Source: Actinomadura opuntiae (GTDB lineage Bacteria > Actinomycetota > Actinomycetes > Streptosporangiales > Streptosporangiaceae). From it: a stretch of 64,000 bases of DNA. The stretch spans positions 164,883-228,882 of the forward strand of contig NZ_JASNWF010000020.1 of assembly GCF_030283205.1 (NCBI RefSeq), given 5' to 3'. Every line of letters begins with the position of its first letter. Position 1 is the stretch's first letter. The translations under genes and the position numbers were made by a program. This document shows positions 15,612-23,665 of this stretch, piece by piece. Below the pieces are notes generated by a model that ran no database searches, was not told the DNA's origin, and saw only the letters and a list, made by a program, of their open reading frames with translations.

Positions 15612-18494
15612 GTGCCAAAACGAGGCCGCTCCCCGGACCCCGCCGCCGGCCACCGTCGGGCGCCCAAGGCCGCGCGGTTCCGGTCCATCCGGTTCAAGGT
15701 CGTCCTGATGGTCACCGTCTCGATCGTCTCCCTCGGCGTGCTCTGGGCCTTCGCCGCGAGCATCGCCCTCGGCCAGGGACTCAACCTGCGCCACGTCGAG
15801 ACCGTCCAGGACCACTTCGGCTACCCGTCCGGCGCCCTCGGCAGCGCGCTGCAGAACGAGCGCCGGCTGTCGATGGTGTACCTCGGCAGCCACAGCGACG
15901 GCGACCGCGCCGCGATGGAGTCCGGCCGGCTGGTCACCGACCGGCAGGCCGAGCTGTTCCGCCGCCTGGTCGCCGACCCCGACGCCCGCGACGCCGCGCC
16001 CGCGCAGGCCCGCCGGCTCGCCGACCGGATCGGCGGCGAGCTCGCCGCCCTCGGCACCGGACGGCGCGCCATCGACGCCGGCGCCACCAGCCGGTCCAAG
16101 GCGTTCACCGACTACACCGCCCTGCTGTCGGACGTCGGCTCGCTGCAGGGCTCCCTCGCCACCCTCGACAACTCCGAGGTCGCCAAGGACGCCCGCAACG
16201 AGGCGTCGCTGTCGCGGGCCCGCGAGACCCTCGCCGAGGAGGACGCCGTCCTCGCCGGCGCGCTCGCCGCCGGGCGGATGACGCCCGCCGAGCACGCCCA
16301 GTTCGTCAAGCTCGTCGGCACCCAGCGCTCGCTGTACGGGTTCGCCTCGTCGGAGCTGCGCGCCGGCGACCAGGCGTACTACGAGCGCGTCATCGGGATG
16401 CCCGAGTACGCGCGGCTCCGCAAGCTGGAGGACGGGTTCGTCGCCTCCGGCGCGCTCGTCCGGCCGTCCGGCACCGCGGGCACGCTGTGGAAGACCACCG
16501 CCGACTCCAACCTCACCCGGCTGCGCGGCCTGGAGCTGTCGGTGACCGCGGGCGCCGAGAAGCGCGCCGAGCCGATCGCCGACGGGATCATCACCCGGGT
16601 CGTGCTGGCCGGCGCGCTCGGCCTGCTCGCCGTCGTCGCGTCGCTGGTCATCGCGGTCTGGGTGGCCCGGTCGGTCATCCGCGAGCTGGCCCGGCTGCGC
16701 CGCGAGGCGATCGACCTCGCCGACGTCCGGCTGCCCGGGGTGATCCGCCGGCTGCGCCGCGGCGAGGAGGTCGACGTGGCCGCCGAGGCGCCGCCGCTGG
16801 CGTTCGGCACCCGCGAGATCGACCAGGTCGGCGAGGCGTTCAACGCCGCCCGCCGCACCGCCATCCAGGGCGCCGTGGAGGAGGCGACGCTGCGCCGCAA
16901 CGTCAGCGACGTCTTCGTCAACCTCGCCCGCCGCAGCCAGACCCTGCTGCACCGCCAGCTCAAGCTGCTCGACTCGATGGAGCGCCGCATCGAGGCGCCC
17001 GACGACCTCGAGGATCTGTTCCGGGTCGACCACCTCGCCACCCGCATGCGCCGGCACGCCGAGGGCCTGATCATCCTGTCCGGGCAGGCGCCCGGCCGCG
17101 GCTGGCGCAGCCCCGTCGCCATCGTCGACGTCGCCCGCGCCGCCGCGTCCGAGGTCGAGGACTACACCCGCGTCAACGTCGCCCCGATGACCCGCGCCGC
17201 GATCGTCGGCCCCGCCGTCGCCGACATCATCCACCTGCTGGCCGAGCTGATCGAGAACGCCACCGCGTTCTCGCCGCCGCACACCACCGTGCAGGTGCAC
17301 GGGCAGGCCGTCTCGCACGGCTTCACGCTCGAGGTCGAGGACCGCGGCCTCAGCATGGACGAGCCGAGCCTCGCCGCCGCCAACGAGCGGCTCGCGAGCG
17401 GCGGCGAGTTCGACCTGTCCGACGCCTCCCAGCTCGGCCTGTTCGTCGTCGGCCGGCTCGCCCGCCGGCACGGCGTCAAGGTCACCCTGCGCACCTCCCC
17501 GTACGGCGGCATGACCGCGATCGTGCTGCTGCCCGAGGAGCTCGTCGTCCGCGCCGACACCGACGCGCTGCAGGCCCCGCCCGCGCTCACCACGCGGCGC
17601 GCCGAGGACGCCCTCGTGCCGGTCGGCGCCATCGTCGGCGGCCACCGGGCCGACCCGGCCGCCGAGTCCGGGCAGGGCGGGTCCGTGCTGCGCCTTCCGT
17701 CCGGACGGCACGCCGCGGCCCCGCGCCCGGAACCGGAACCCGCCGAGCCGCGTCCCGCGGAACCGCTCCCTCGCCCGCCGCAGCCCGGCGGCCCCTTCGG
17801 CCCGGCGACCGCCGGGCCGAGCAACGCCGCTCCCGCGGACCGCTCCGGCGCGTGGTTCGGCGACCGCGCCGACGACCCGCCCACCGGCCCGATCGGCCTG
17901 CCCTCCGACCGCCGGCCCACCGGACCGATCGGGCTGCCGTCGGACGGCCCCGGCACCGGCCCGATGGGGCTTCCGCCGGACGGTCCCGCCACCGGCCCGA
18001 TCGGCCTGCCCGCCGAGGGCCGGCCCACCGGCCCGATCGGATGGGGGCCGAGCGACGAGGCGTCCGAGGCGTCCGAGACCACGGGGCCGCGGCCGGTCTT
18101 CGCCGAACCCGTGCAGGGACCGCCGCCCGCCCAGCGGCAGTCGCCGTCCGCGTGGGGCGAGCCGCCCGCCCTGCACGAGGAGCCCGCCGGCCGGCAGGAG
18201 GAGCGGCCCGCGCGCGAGGAGGAGCGGCCCGCGGCGCCGCGGACGCCGCGCTCGCCGCGCGAGGTCCGGCGGCGTCCCCCGGGCGCGGGCCGGACCGACC
18301 GGCCGCCGCTGCCCAAGCGCGTCCGGCAGGAGAACATGGCCGCGCAGCTGCGCGAGGAGCCGGCCGCCCGGCCCGCCGCCGAGCCGGAGCCGCGCGCCGG
18401 ACGCACCCCCGAGGAGCTGCGCTCGATGATGTCGTCCATCCAGCAGGGCACCCGGCGCGGCCGCGCCGAGACCCTCGACACCGAGGACTCGTGA
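15612..18494 (+). CDS. conservon sensor histidine kinase with NIT-type sensor (CvnA-like)
   Basis: Membrane kinase of 960 residues heading a conservon. Helix 1 (VVLMVTVSIVSLGVLWAF) is near residue 30 and helix 2 near residue 340. Between them is an all-helical nitrate/nitrite-sensing-like domain. A HAMP-like segment follows, then LHRQLKLLDSMERR and a GHKL ATPase domain with N-box LLAELIENATAFSPP, VEDRGLSMDE and GLFVVGRLARRHG. The C-terminal 300 residues are disordered and include five 12-residue repeats (TGPIGLPSD type). GTG 15612 is preferred because VPKRGRSPD matches the usual N-terminus; GTG 15552 is 20 codons upstream in frame. These kinases work with a roadblock protein, a DUF742 protein and a small GTPase; here the roadblock gene is missing. 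Confidence 0.85.
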   Translation: MPKRGRSPDPAAGHRRAPKAARFRSIRFKVVLMVTVSIVSLGVLWAFAASIALGQGLNLRHVETVQDHFGYPSGALGSALQNERRLSMVYLGSHSDGDRAAMESGRLVTDRQAELFRRLVADPDARDAAPAQARRLADRIGGELAALGTGRRAIDAGATSRSKAFTDYTALLSDVGSLQGSLATLDNSEVAKDARNEASLSRARETLAEEDAVLAGALAAGRMTPAEHAQFVKLVGTQRSLYGFASSELRAGDQAYYERVIGMPEYARLRKLEDGFVASGALVRPSGTAGTLWKTTADSNLTRLRGLELSVTAGAEKRAEPIADGIITRVVLAGALGLLAVVASLVIAVWVARSVIRELARLRREAIDLADVRLPGVIRRLRRGEEVDVAAEAPPLAFGTREIDQVGEAFNAARRTAIQGAVEEATLRRNVSDVFVNLARRSQTLLHRQLKLLDSMERRIEAPDDLEDLFRVDHLATRMRRHAEGLIILSGQAPGRGWRSPVAIVDVARAAASEVEDYTRVNVAPMTRAAIVGPAVADIIHLLAELIENATAFSPPHTTVQVHGQAVSHGFTLEVEDRGLSMDEPSLAAANERLASGGEFDLSDASQLGLFVVGRLARRHGVKVTLRTSPYGGMTAIVLLPEELVVRADTDALQAPPALTTRRAEDALVPVGAIVGGHRADPAAESGQGGSVLRLPSGRHAAAPRPEPEPAEPRPAEPLPRPPQPGGPFGPATAGPSNAAPADRSGAWFGDRADDPPTGPIGLPSDRRPTGPIGLPSDGPGTGPMGLPPDGPATGPIGLPAEGRPTGPIGWGPSDEASEASETTGPRPVFAEPVQGPPPAQRQSPSAWGEPPALHEEPAGRQEERPAREEERPAAPRTPRSPREVRRRPPGAGRTDRPPLPKRVRQENMAAQLREEPAARPAAEPEPRAGRTPEELRSMMSSIQQGTRRGRAETLDTEDS
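17880..18059 (+). repeat. five tandem 36-bp coding repeats in the kinase tail
   Basis: Five in-frame copies of a 36-bp unit encode PTGPIGLPSDRR, PTGPIGLPSDGP, GTGPMGLPPDGP, ATGPIGLPAEGR and the diverged PTGPIGWGPSDE. The unit lies in the disordered C-terminal tail, so copy number may vary between strains without harming the fold. Confidence 0.85.
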
Positions 18495-18500
18495 CCCCGC

Positions 18501-18878
18501 ATGAGCGGTCCTGGGAGCGAATGGCTCGATGACGAGGCCGGGCCGATCGTCCGGTCGTACGCGCTCACCCGCGGGCGCGCCAGGCCCGCCACGGGCGAGA
18601 CGTTCGACATGATCACGATCGTCGCGACCGCGGCGCGGCCCCGGTCCGGGTCGCCCGGCATCGGCCCCGAGCACCTGGACATCCTCGAGATGTGCCTGCA
18701 GCCGCAGCCGGTCGCCGAGATCGCCGCCCGGATGCGGCTGCCGCTGGTCGTCATCCGGGTGCTGCTCGGCGACCTGCTGCACCACCGGCTCATCACCGTC
18801 ACCCGTCCTCGACAGGAGAGCCCGCTCTCCAAGGAACGCCTGCTCAGGGAAGTGCTGCATGGTCTCCAAGCCCTCTGA
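18501..18878 (+). CDS. DUF742 protein (CvnC-like)
   Basis: Cytosolic winged-helix-like protein of 125 residues. DUF742 members are the third component of conservons. Typical blocks are GPIVRSYALTRGRARP near residue 14, FDMITIVAT near 35, and LDILEMCLQPQPVAEIAARM near 58, which is followed by VVIRVLLGDLLHHRLI. It begins 6 bases after the kinase gene and overlaps the GTPase gene by 20 bases, so the three are translated as a unit. In a standard conservon a roadblock/LC7 gene would sit between the kinase gene and this one. Confidence 0.9.
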   Translation: MSGPGSEWLDDEAGPIVRSYALTRGRARPATGETFDMITIVATAARPRSGSPGIGPEHLDILEMCLQPQPVAEIAARMRLPLVVIRVLLGDLLHHRLITVTRPRQESPLSKERLLREVLHGLQAL

Positions 18879-19470
18879 CGACGCGGCCGCCGCCACCGCC
18901 GCCCCCGTCGCGGTGAAGATCCTCGTGGCCGGCGGCTTCGGGGTCGGCAAGACGACGCTCGTCGGCGCCGTCAGCGAGATCCGGCCGCTGCAGACCGAGG
19001 AGCTGCTCACCGACCGGGGCGTCGGCGTCGACGACGTCGCGGGCGTCGAGCAGAAGACCACCACCACGGTCGCGATGGACTTCGGCCGCATCACCATCCG
19101 CGACGGCCTCGTCCTCTACCTGTTCGGCACCCCCGGGCAGGACCGCTTCTGGTTCATGTGGGACGAGCTGTCCTACGGCGCGCTCGGCGCCGTCGTCCTC
19201 GCCGACACCCGCCGCCTCGCCGACTGCTTCCCCGCCGTCGACTACTTCGAGAACCGCGGGCTGCCGTTCGTCGTCGCCGTCAACATGTTCGACGACGGCT
19301 ACGACTACACCGACGACGAGATCCGCGAGGCCCTCGACCTCAGCGACACCGCCCCGATCGTCCTGTGCGACGTCCGGGAGCGCGCGTCCGGCAAGGAGGT
19401 GCTGACCACCCTGGTCAAGCACCTGCTGGCGGTGCACCAGGCGGAGGCGGCCGGCGCGGGGGCCCGGTAG
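18859..19470 (+). CDS. conservon small GTPase (CvnD-like)
   Basis: Ras-like G protein of 203 residues and the output switch of conservon signalling. The P-loop GGFGVGKTT is at residues 22-30, a switch-like segment VEQKTTTTVAMDFGR near 66, and the DxxG-equivalent LFGTPGQDRFW near 89-99. VVAVNMFDD near 136 occupies the guanine-specificity position in an atypical form, as is usual for this family. The start overlaps the DUF742 gene by 20 bases. The roadblock protein normally acts on this GTPase, so its absence here raises the question of how the switch is controlled. Confidence 0.9.
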   Translation: MVSKPSDDAAAATAAPVAVKILVAGGFGVGKTTLVGAVSEIRPLQTEELLTDRGVGVDDVAGVEQKTTTTVAMDFGRITIRDGLVLYLFGTPGQDRFWFMWDELSYGALGAVVLADTRRLADCFPAVDYFENRGLPFVVAVNMFDDGYDYTDDEIREALDLSDTAPIVLCDVRERASGKEVLTTLVKHLLAVHQAEAAGAGAR

Positions 19471-19480
19471 GCTGCGGGCG

Positions 19481-20542
19481 ATGCACCGGACACGCGCGCG
19501 GCTCTCCGACGGCCGCGAACTCGTCTACTACGACGAGAAGCCGGGGCGCGCCCCCGTCCCCGACCCGCGCGGGCTGCCGCCCGTCGAGCCGGTGTGCGAG
19601 GTCCGCCGCGACCCGCTGACCGGCGACCACGTGACGGTCACCGCGCACCGCAACACGCGCACGTTCCTGCCGCCGCCCGACCAGTGCCCGCTGTGCCCCG
19701 GCGGGCCCGCCTCGGAGATCCCCGACGACTCCTACGACGTCGCCGTCTTCGAGAACCGGTTCCCCTCGTTCGACGTCCGCACCCCCGCGGTGCCGCCCAC
19801 GGTCGACGGCGCCGAGGTCTTCGCGCGGTTCCCGGGCGCGGGCCGCTGCGAGGTCGTCTGCTTCACCGACGACCACACCGCCGCGATGACGGACCTGCCC
19901 GCCTCCCGGGTCCGGACGGTCATCGACGCGTGGGCCGACCGCACCGCCGAGCTGTCGCAGATCCCGACCGTCCGGCAGGTGTTCGCCTTCGAGAACCGCG
20001 GCGTCGAGATCGGCGTGACCCTGCACCATCCGCACGGCCAGATCTACGCCTACCCGTTCATCACCCCGCGGACCGAGCGCGTGCTGGCGGCGGCGGCGCG
20101 GCGGCCCGGGCTCTTCGACGACGTGCTGAAGGCCGAGCGGTCCGGCAGCCGGGTCGTGCTGGCCGGCGAGCACTGGACGGCCTACGTGCCGGCCGCCGCC
20201 CGCTGGCCGGTCGAGGTCCACCTGATGCCGCACCGGCACGTCCCCGACTTCGCCGCCCTCGACGCCGGGGAGCGCGACGAGCTGGCCGTCCTCTACCGGG
20301 ACCTGCTCCGCCGCTGCGACGCCCTGTACGACACGCCGCTCCCGTACGTCGCGGGCTGGCACCAGGCGCCGACCGGCGAGGGCCGCGACCTCGTCCGCCT
20401 GCACCTGGAGCTGTTCTCCATCCGGCGCGCCCCCGACAAGATCAAGTATCTGGCGGGGTCGGAGTCGGGCATGGCGGCGTGGATCAACGACGTCCCGCCG
20501 GAGGCCGCCGCCGCCCGGCTCCGCGAGGTCACCGCCGGCTGA
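19481..20542 (+). CDS. galT: galactose-1-phosphate uridylyltransferase
   Basis: Leloir-pathway enzyme of 353 residues that swaps UMP between UDP-glucose and galactose-1-phosphate. The catalytic HPHGQIYAYP block is at about residues 184-193, with the nucleophilic histidine in HPH. Zinc-site candidates are CPLCPG near 68. VEVHLMPHRHVPDF near 246 and NRF-type FENRFPSFDV near 88 are also family marks. It begins only 10 bases after the GTPase gene, yet no galK or galE is nearby. Its stop codon lies in the first unit of a 23-bp tandem repeat, so the gene end may have been reshaped by repeat expansion. Confidence 0.93.
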   Translation: MHRTRARLSDGRELVYYDEKPGRAPVPDPRGLPPVEPVCEVRRDPLTGDHVTVTAHRNTRTFLPPPDQCPLCPGGPASEIPDDSYDVAVFENRFPSFDVRTPAVPPTVDGAEVFARFPGAGRCEVVCFTDDHTAAMTDLPASRVRTVIDAWADRTAELSQIPTVRQVFAFENRGVEIGVTLHHPHGQIYAYPFITPRTERVLAAAARRPGLFDDVLKAERSGSRVVLAGEHWTAYVPAAARWPVEVHLMPHRHVPDFAALDAGERDELAVLYRDLLRRCDALYDTPLPYVAGWHQAPTGEGRDLVRLHLELFSIRRAPDKIKYLAGSESGMAAWINDVPPEAAAARLREVTAG

Positions 20543-20628
20543 GCGCCCGGATCACTGTCGGCTGAGCATCCGGGTCACTGTCGGCTGAGCGCCCGGGTCA
20601 CTGCCGGCTGAGCGTCCGGGTGATCCCG
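20537..20628. repeat. four tandem 23-bp repeats across a convergent gene junction
   Basis: Units begin at 20537, 20560, 20583 and 20606, each starting GGCTGAGC and running to a CACTG(T/C)C end, with the last unit diverged. The first unit contains the galT stop codon and the third contains the stop of the gene on the opposite strand. No clear hairpin is formed. Confidence 0.85.
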
Positions 20629-22049
20629 GCGGCGATCGTCGTCGCGAGCACCCAGCCCGCGATGACCAGGCCGTTGGCCAGCCACTGGTGCCAGCCGGCG
20701 GGCTTGAACGCGTTCTGCTGCCCGAAGTCGATGATGGGCAGCAGCAGGTCCAGCGTGTAGAACAGCGCGTTGAACGGCGGATGCTCGTCGGCCTTGAGCG
20801 GCGCGGGCGGATGCGCCGCGAACACCGCCGTGCCCACCGCGAGCAGCCCGGCCAGCCACGCCGCCGCCCACATCGGCCGGAACCCGTACCCGACCGTCAC
20901 GTCCTGCAGATACCCCCACAGCCGCGCGTACCGGGGCCGCGTCGACCGGTGCCGGCGCTGCTTGGCCAGCAGGACGTTCCGCGCCGCCCGGTCGTCGCCC
21001 GCCTGCCGGTACGCGGCGGCGAGCTGCTCGTACGCGTGCGGGACGTAGCCCTCCTCGTCCCGCTCCAGCATCGCGATGCGGGCCTTCGCGGGGAGCCGCG
21101 GCGTGAGCAGGCCGTACGTCAGGCCGTCCAGCCACACCGTCCCGCCGAGCGCGCCGGGCGCCGCGTGCAGCAGCCCGAAGCGGCCGCGCAGCAGGTTCAC
21201 CGGGCCGTCGACCCGTGCCTCCCGCAGCCAGACCTCGCCGATCACCGCGCTCGTCGCCCGCAGCGCGCAGGACGCGTCGGACAGCCGCGCGCTCGTCAGC
21301 ACCAGCAGCCCGGGGATCGCCGCGCCGCGCAGGCTCACCTCGCCCTCGATGCGCGCCCCGGTGGCGACCACGTCCGATCCCACGGAGAGGTTCTCGCCGT
21401 CGAACGCCCGCCCGCCCGGGGTCAGCAGCACGGCGCCCCTGAGGTTCACCATGCCCGTGACGGACGCGCCGTTCAGCCGGATCTGCCCGCGCGCCTCGAG
21501 GCCGGGCGCCCAGACGTCGTCCTCGACGGTGGAATGGTTGAGGTGCAGGACCTCCTTCCGCGCGCCGTCCTGCCCGAGCCGCGCGCGCTCCAGGAAGAAG
21601 GCGCCGGCCAGCCGCGCCCCGCCCAGGCGGACCTGCCCCGGGACGCGGCAGTCCGTGAGGCGCAGCACCCCGTCCATCCTGAGGGTCTCCGCCACCAGGC
21701 TCGGCAGGAAGGAGCCGCTGAGGTTCAGCTGCCGCAGGTGCGCGCCGTACAGCTCCGGCGCCTCGTCGAAATGGCAGCCCGACAGCCGCACCGGATGCCC
21801 GACAGCCGCGTACCGCAGGTCGAGCCGTCCCGAGATCCGCGCGCCGTTCACCCGCAGCGCCGCGACCTCCCCGTCGACCGCCGGCCTCAGCAGCAGCTTC
21901 CGCAGCACGCCCGCCCGGAGGGTCCTGGCGGGCCCCCAGCCGCCGCCGCGCTCCGGGTCGTCGTCGCCGTCCCGCAGATCCACCGGCAGACCCGTCGGGA
22001 ACGCCCGCCACACGCGCCGCTCGACGGGGGTCAGATCGATCGGCTCCAC
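20598..22049 (-). CDS. membrane-anchored beta-solenoid-like protein, function unknown
   Basis: Protein of 483 residues. The first 280 are a run of short beta-strand units with patterns such as VRLSGCHFDEAPELYGAHLRQ, INGA/LNGASVTG and VSLRGAAIPG, like the pentapeptide or oxidoreductase-like solenoids of actinobacteria. A helical TPR-like piece follows (YEQLAAAYRQAGDDRAARNVLLAKQR, typical of such proteins). Three C-terminal hydrophobic segments end it (MWAAAWLAGLLAVGTAVF, FYTLDLLLPIIDFG, LVIAGWVLATTIAAGI). IIDFGQQNAFKPAG is a recurring signature between the last helices. GTG 22049 starts it (VEPIDLTPVERRVWRAFPTG). The role is unknown; homologues are annotated loosely as membrane-associated oxidoreductases without catalytic evidence. 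Confidence 0.75.
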   Translation of the reverse strand: MEPIDLTPVERRVWRAFPTGLPVDLRDGDDDPERGGGWGPARTLRAGVLRKLLLRPAVDGEVAALRVNGARISGRLDLRYAAVGHPVRLSGCHFDEAPELYGAHLRQLNLSGSFLPSLVAETLRMDGVLRLTDCRVPGQVRLGGARLAGAFFLERARLGQDGARKEVLHLNHSTVEDDVWAPGLEARGQIRLNGASVTGMVNLRGAVLLTPGGRAFDGENLSVGSDVVATGARIEGEVSLRGAAIPGLLVLTSARLSDASCALRATSAVIGEVWLREARVDGPVNLLRGRFGLLHAAPGALGGTVWLDGLTYGLLTPRLPAKARIAMLERDEEGYVPHAYEQLAAAYRQAGDDRAARNVLLAKQRRHRSTRPRYARLWGYLQDVTVGYGFRPMWAAAWLAGLLAVGTAVFAAHPPAPLKADEHPPFNALFYTLDLLLPIIDFGQQNAFKPAGWHQWLANGLVIAGWVLATTIAAGITRTLSRQ

Positions 22050-22160
22050 GACCCTGGAACCTACCGGGCGACGGCGGTCACGCGGTGCCACCGGCCGCCG
22101 CCGCTGCGTTTTCGCGCACTTCGCGGAACGATCTCATCCCGGTGCCCTAGCCTCCCAGGC

Positions 22161-23060
22161 ATGCCTGAATGCGTGCTGGCGCAGGGAGCGTTCGACGGCG
22201 TCGCCGCCACCGCCGCGGGACCGCCGCTGGCCTTCACCTCGCAGGCCGGCCAAGGCGCCAACATCGGCCAGGCCTGGGACCTGCGCACCCGCTCCGCGCT
22301 CGGCCCGCCGATCCCCGACTTCCCCGACCACCGCGCCGAATGGACGTTCGGCCTGCTGCCGGACGGCGCGCCGGTCGCCGCCTGGACGCACCGCGACCGC
22401 GTGCACGTCCACGACCTGTCCACCGGCGCCGAGTTCACCGTCGACGGGCAACCCGACCTGGTCGGACTCGCCGTCCACGAGGGCCGCGGCGCCGTCGTCG
22501 CCGTCTTCGGCCCCGCCAGTGACGCGAAGGTCGTCGTCTGGGACGCCCGCACCGGCGACCCCCGCGCCGAGTTCGGCATCTGGCTCGGCCACTGGACGGC
22601 CATCGACCGCTGGATCCTGCACGCCGTCCCCGCGAGCGGCCCCCTCGTCGGTCTCGCCTGCGACACCGAACGCGTCATCGGGATCCTCGACGTGGAACGC
22701 GAGGAGGAGGCGGCGTCCCTGCCGTCGTCCGGCTCCCACCCGGTGCTGGCGCCCGGCCCGGACGGGTCGCCGCTCCTCGTCCAGCCCGACGGCGCTTCGC
22801 TGCTCGTCCGCACCCTGGACGGCGACACCGCGGCCACCCTGACGGCCCCCGCCGACATCGGCCCGGTCGCCGCTTCTGTCGTCGACGACCGGTTCCTGGC
22901 GGCCGCCGCCGTCGCCGATGCCCTGGTGGTGTGGGACGCCGCGTCCGCCGTCCCGTCGCATCGGGCCCCGCTCCCGTCCACGGTGAACGACCTGGCGCTG
23001 ACCACGGACGGCACCCTCGTCGCCGCCACGGACACCGGCCTCCACACCACCTCCCCATGA
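22161..23060 (+). CDS. WD40-like beta-propeller protein
   Basis: Soluble protein of 299 residues built of repeated four-strand blades, seen as recurrent VxVWDA-type strand ends (AKVVVWDARTGDP near residue 126, DALVVWDAASA near 252) and HVHDLSTGAEF near 89. No signal peptide or catalytic motif is present, so a scaffold role is likely. The start is ATG 22161, divergent from the preceding gene by 111 bases. Its stop codon overlaps the ATG of the broken HAD gene (ATGA), showing the two were once an operon. Confidence 0.7.
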   Translation: MPECVLAQGAFDGVAATAAGPPLAFTSQAGQGANIGQAWDLRTRSALGPPIPDFPDHRAEWTFGLLPDGAPVAAWTHRDRVHVHDLSTGAEFTVDGQPDLVGLAVHEGRGAVVAVFGPASDAKVVVWDARTGDPRAEFGIWLGHWTAIDRWILHAVPASGPLVGLACDTERVIGILDVEREEEAASLPSSGSHPVLAPGPDGSPLLVQPDGASLLVRTLDGDTAATLTAPADIGPVAASVVDDRFLAAAAVADALVVWDAASAVPSHRAPLPSTVNDLALTTDGTLVAATDTGLHTTSP

Positions 23061-23466
23061 CCGCCCTACGCGGCGCACCCCGCCCCGGCAGCCGCATCAC
23101 CCGCCCTGTCCTCTACCTGGACGTCGACGGCGTCCTGAACCCGGACTCGCCCACGAGGTTCCGCCTTTGCCTTACGTGGCCATTTCCGCGTACGTGCCAC
23201 GTGCTGACGACCCGTACACGCCGCTGCTCCAAATCCCGCGCACACGCAAATGGGCGCCGATCCTCCGGCACGCGGACGGTCGTCCATTCGCGTGGGTGGA
23301 CGACGTCATTCCCTGGACGGTCAGGCGGCAAGCCCTCCGGCACCGCCGAGCCGTACGACTCATGCCTGTGAATCCGATCGAAGGCCTGACCCGCCGCCAC
23401 GTGAACTCTCTACTTCACTGGGGCGCGAAATGGCGCAGCGGGCGGGCATTGCTGGAGTCCGCGTAG
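23057..23466 (+). pseudogene. HAD-domain protein, internal deletion and frameshift
   Basis: Remains of an actinobacterial HAD-fold hydrolase. The N-terminal piece in one frame reads TRPVLYLDVDGVLNPDSPTRF with the DxD nucleophile motif. The C-terminal piece is in another frame, from about 23185: YTPLLQIPRTRKWAPILRH, GRPFAWVDDVIP and EGLTRRHVNSLL, which is the family's usual ending. About 55-65 residues between them, including the family's second HAD motif region, are gone and the frame has shifted. The first frame continues to a stop at 23371 with unrelated sequence. The break marks the left edge of a decayed region. Confidence 0.75.
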
Positions 23467-23498
23467 AGCCCGCGCCATCGGGTGCGAGTCCCGCGGAA

Positions 23499-23518
23499 GC
23501 GGAGCTTTGCCGCTCCGC
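23499..23518. terminator. short hairpin downstream of the HAD remnant
   Basis: GCGGAGC and GCTCCGC pair as a 7-bp stem around a 6-base loop, about 30 bases after the HAD remnant. No T-run follows, so terminator function is tentative. Confidence 0.35.
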
Positions 23519-23665
23519 AATACCGCGCACGCCATATCAACGGCAATCGATGCCGGCACCACAGGTGTGCCGTACGCTACCTCCTGACCGGCCGACTGCT
23601 GGCCCGCTGATTTAGCGTCATGCCAGTTCAGCTTGGTACTTCGAACCGGAGGAGTCGATGCGGGG

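Noticed and set aside
17880..18059. Regular 36-bp repeats considered as a CRISPR array
   Set aside because: There are no spacers; the units are contiguous and in frame inside the kinase gene.
23167..23466. TTG-initiated frame as an independent gene
   Set aside because: It lacks a ribosome site, and its text is the C-terminal half of the HAD-type protein whose start is in another frame at 23057, so it is part of a pseudogene.
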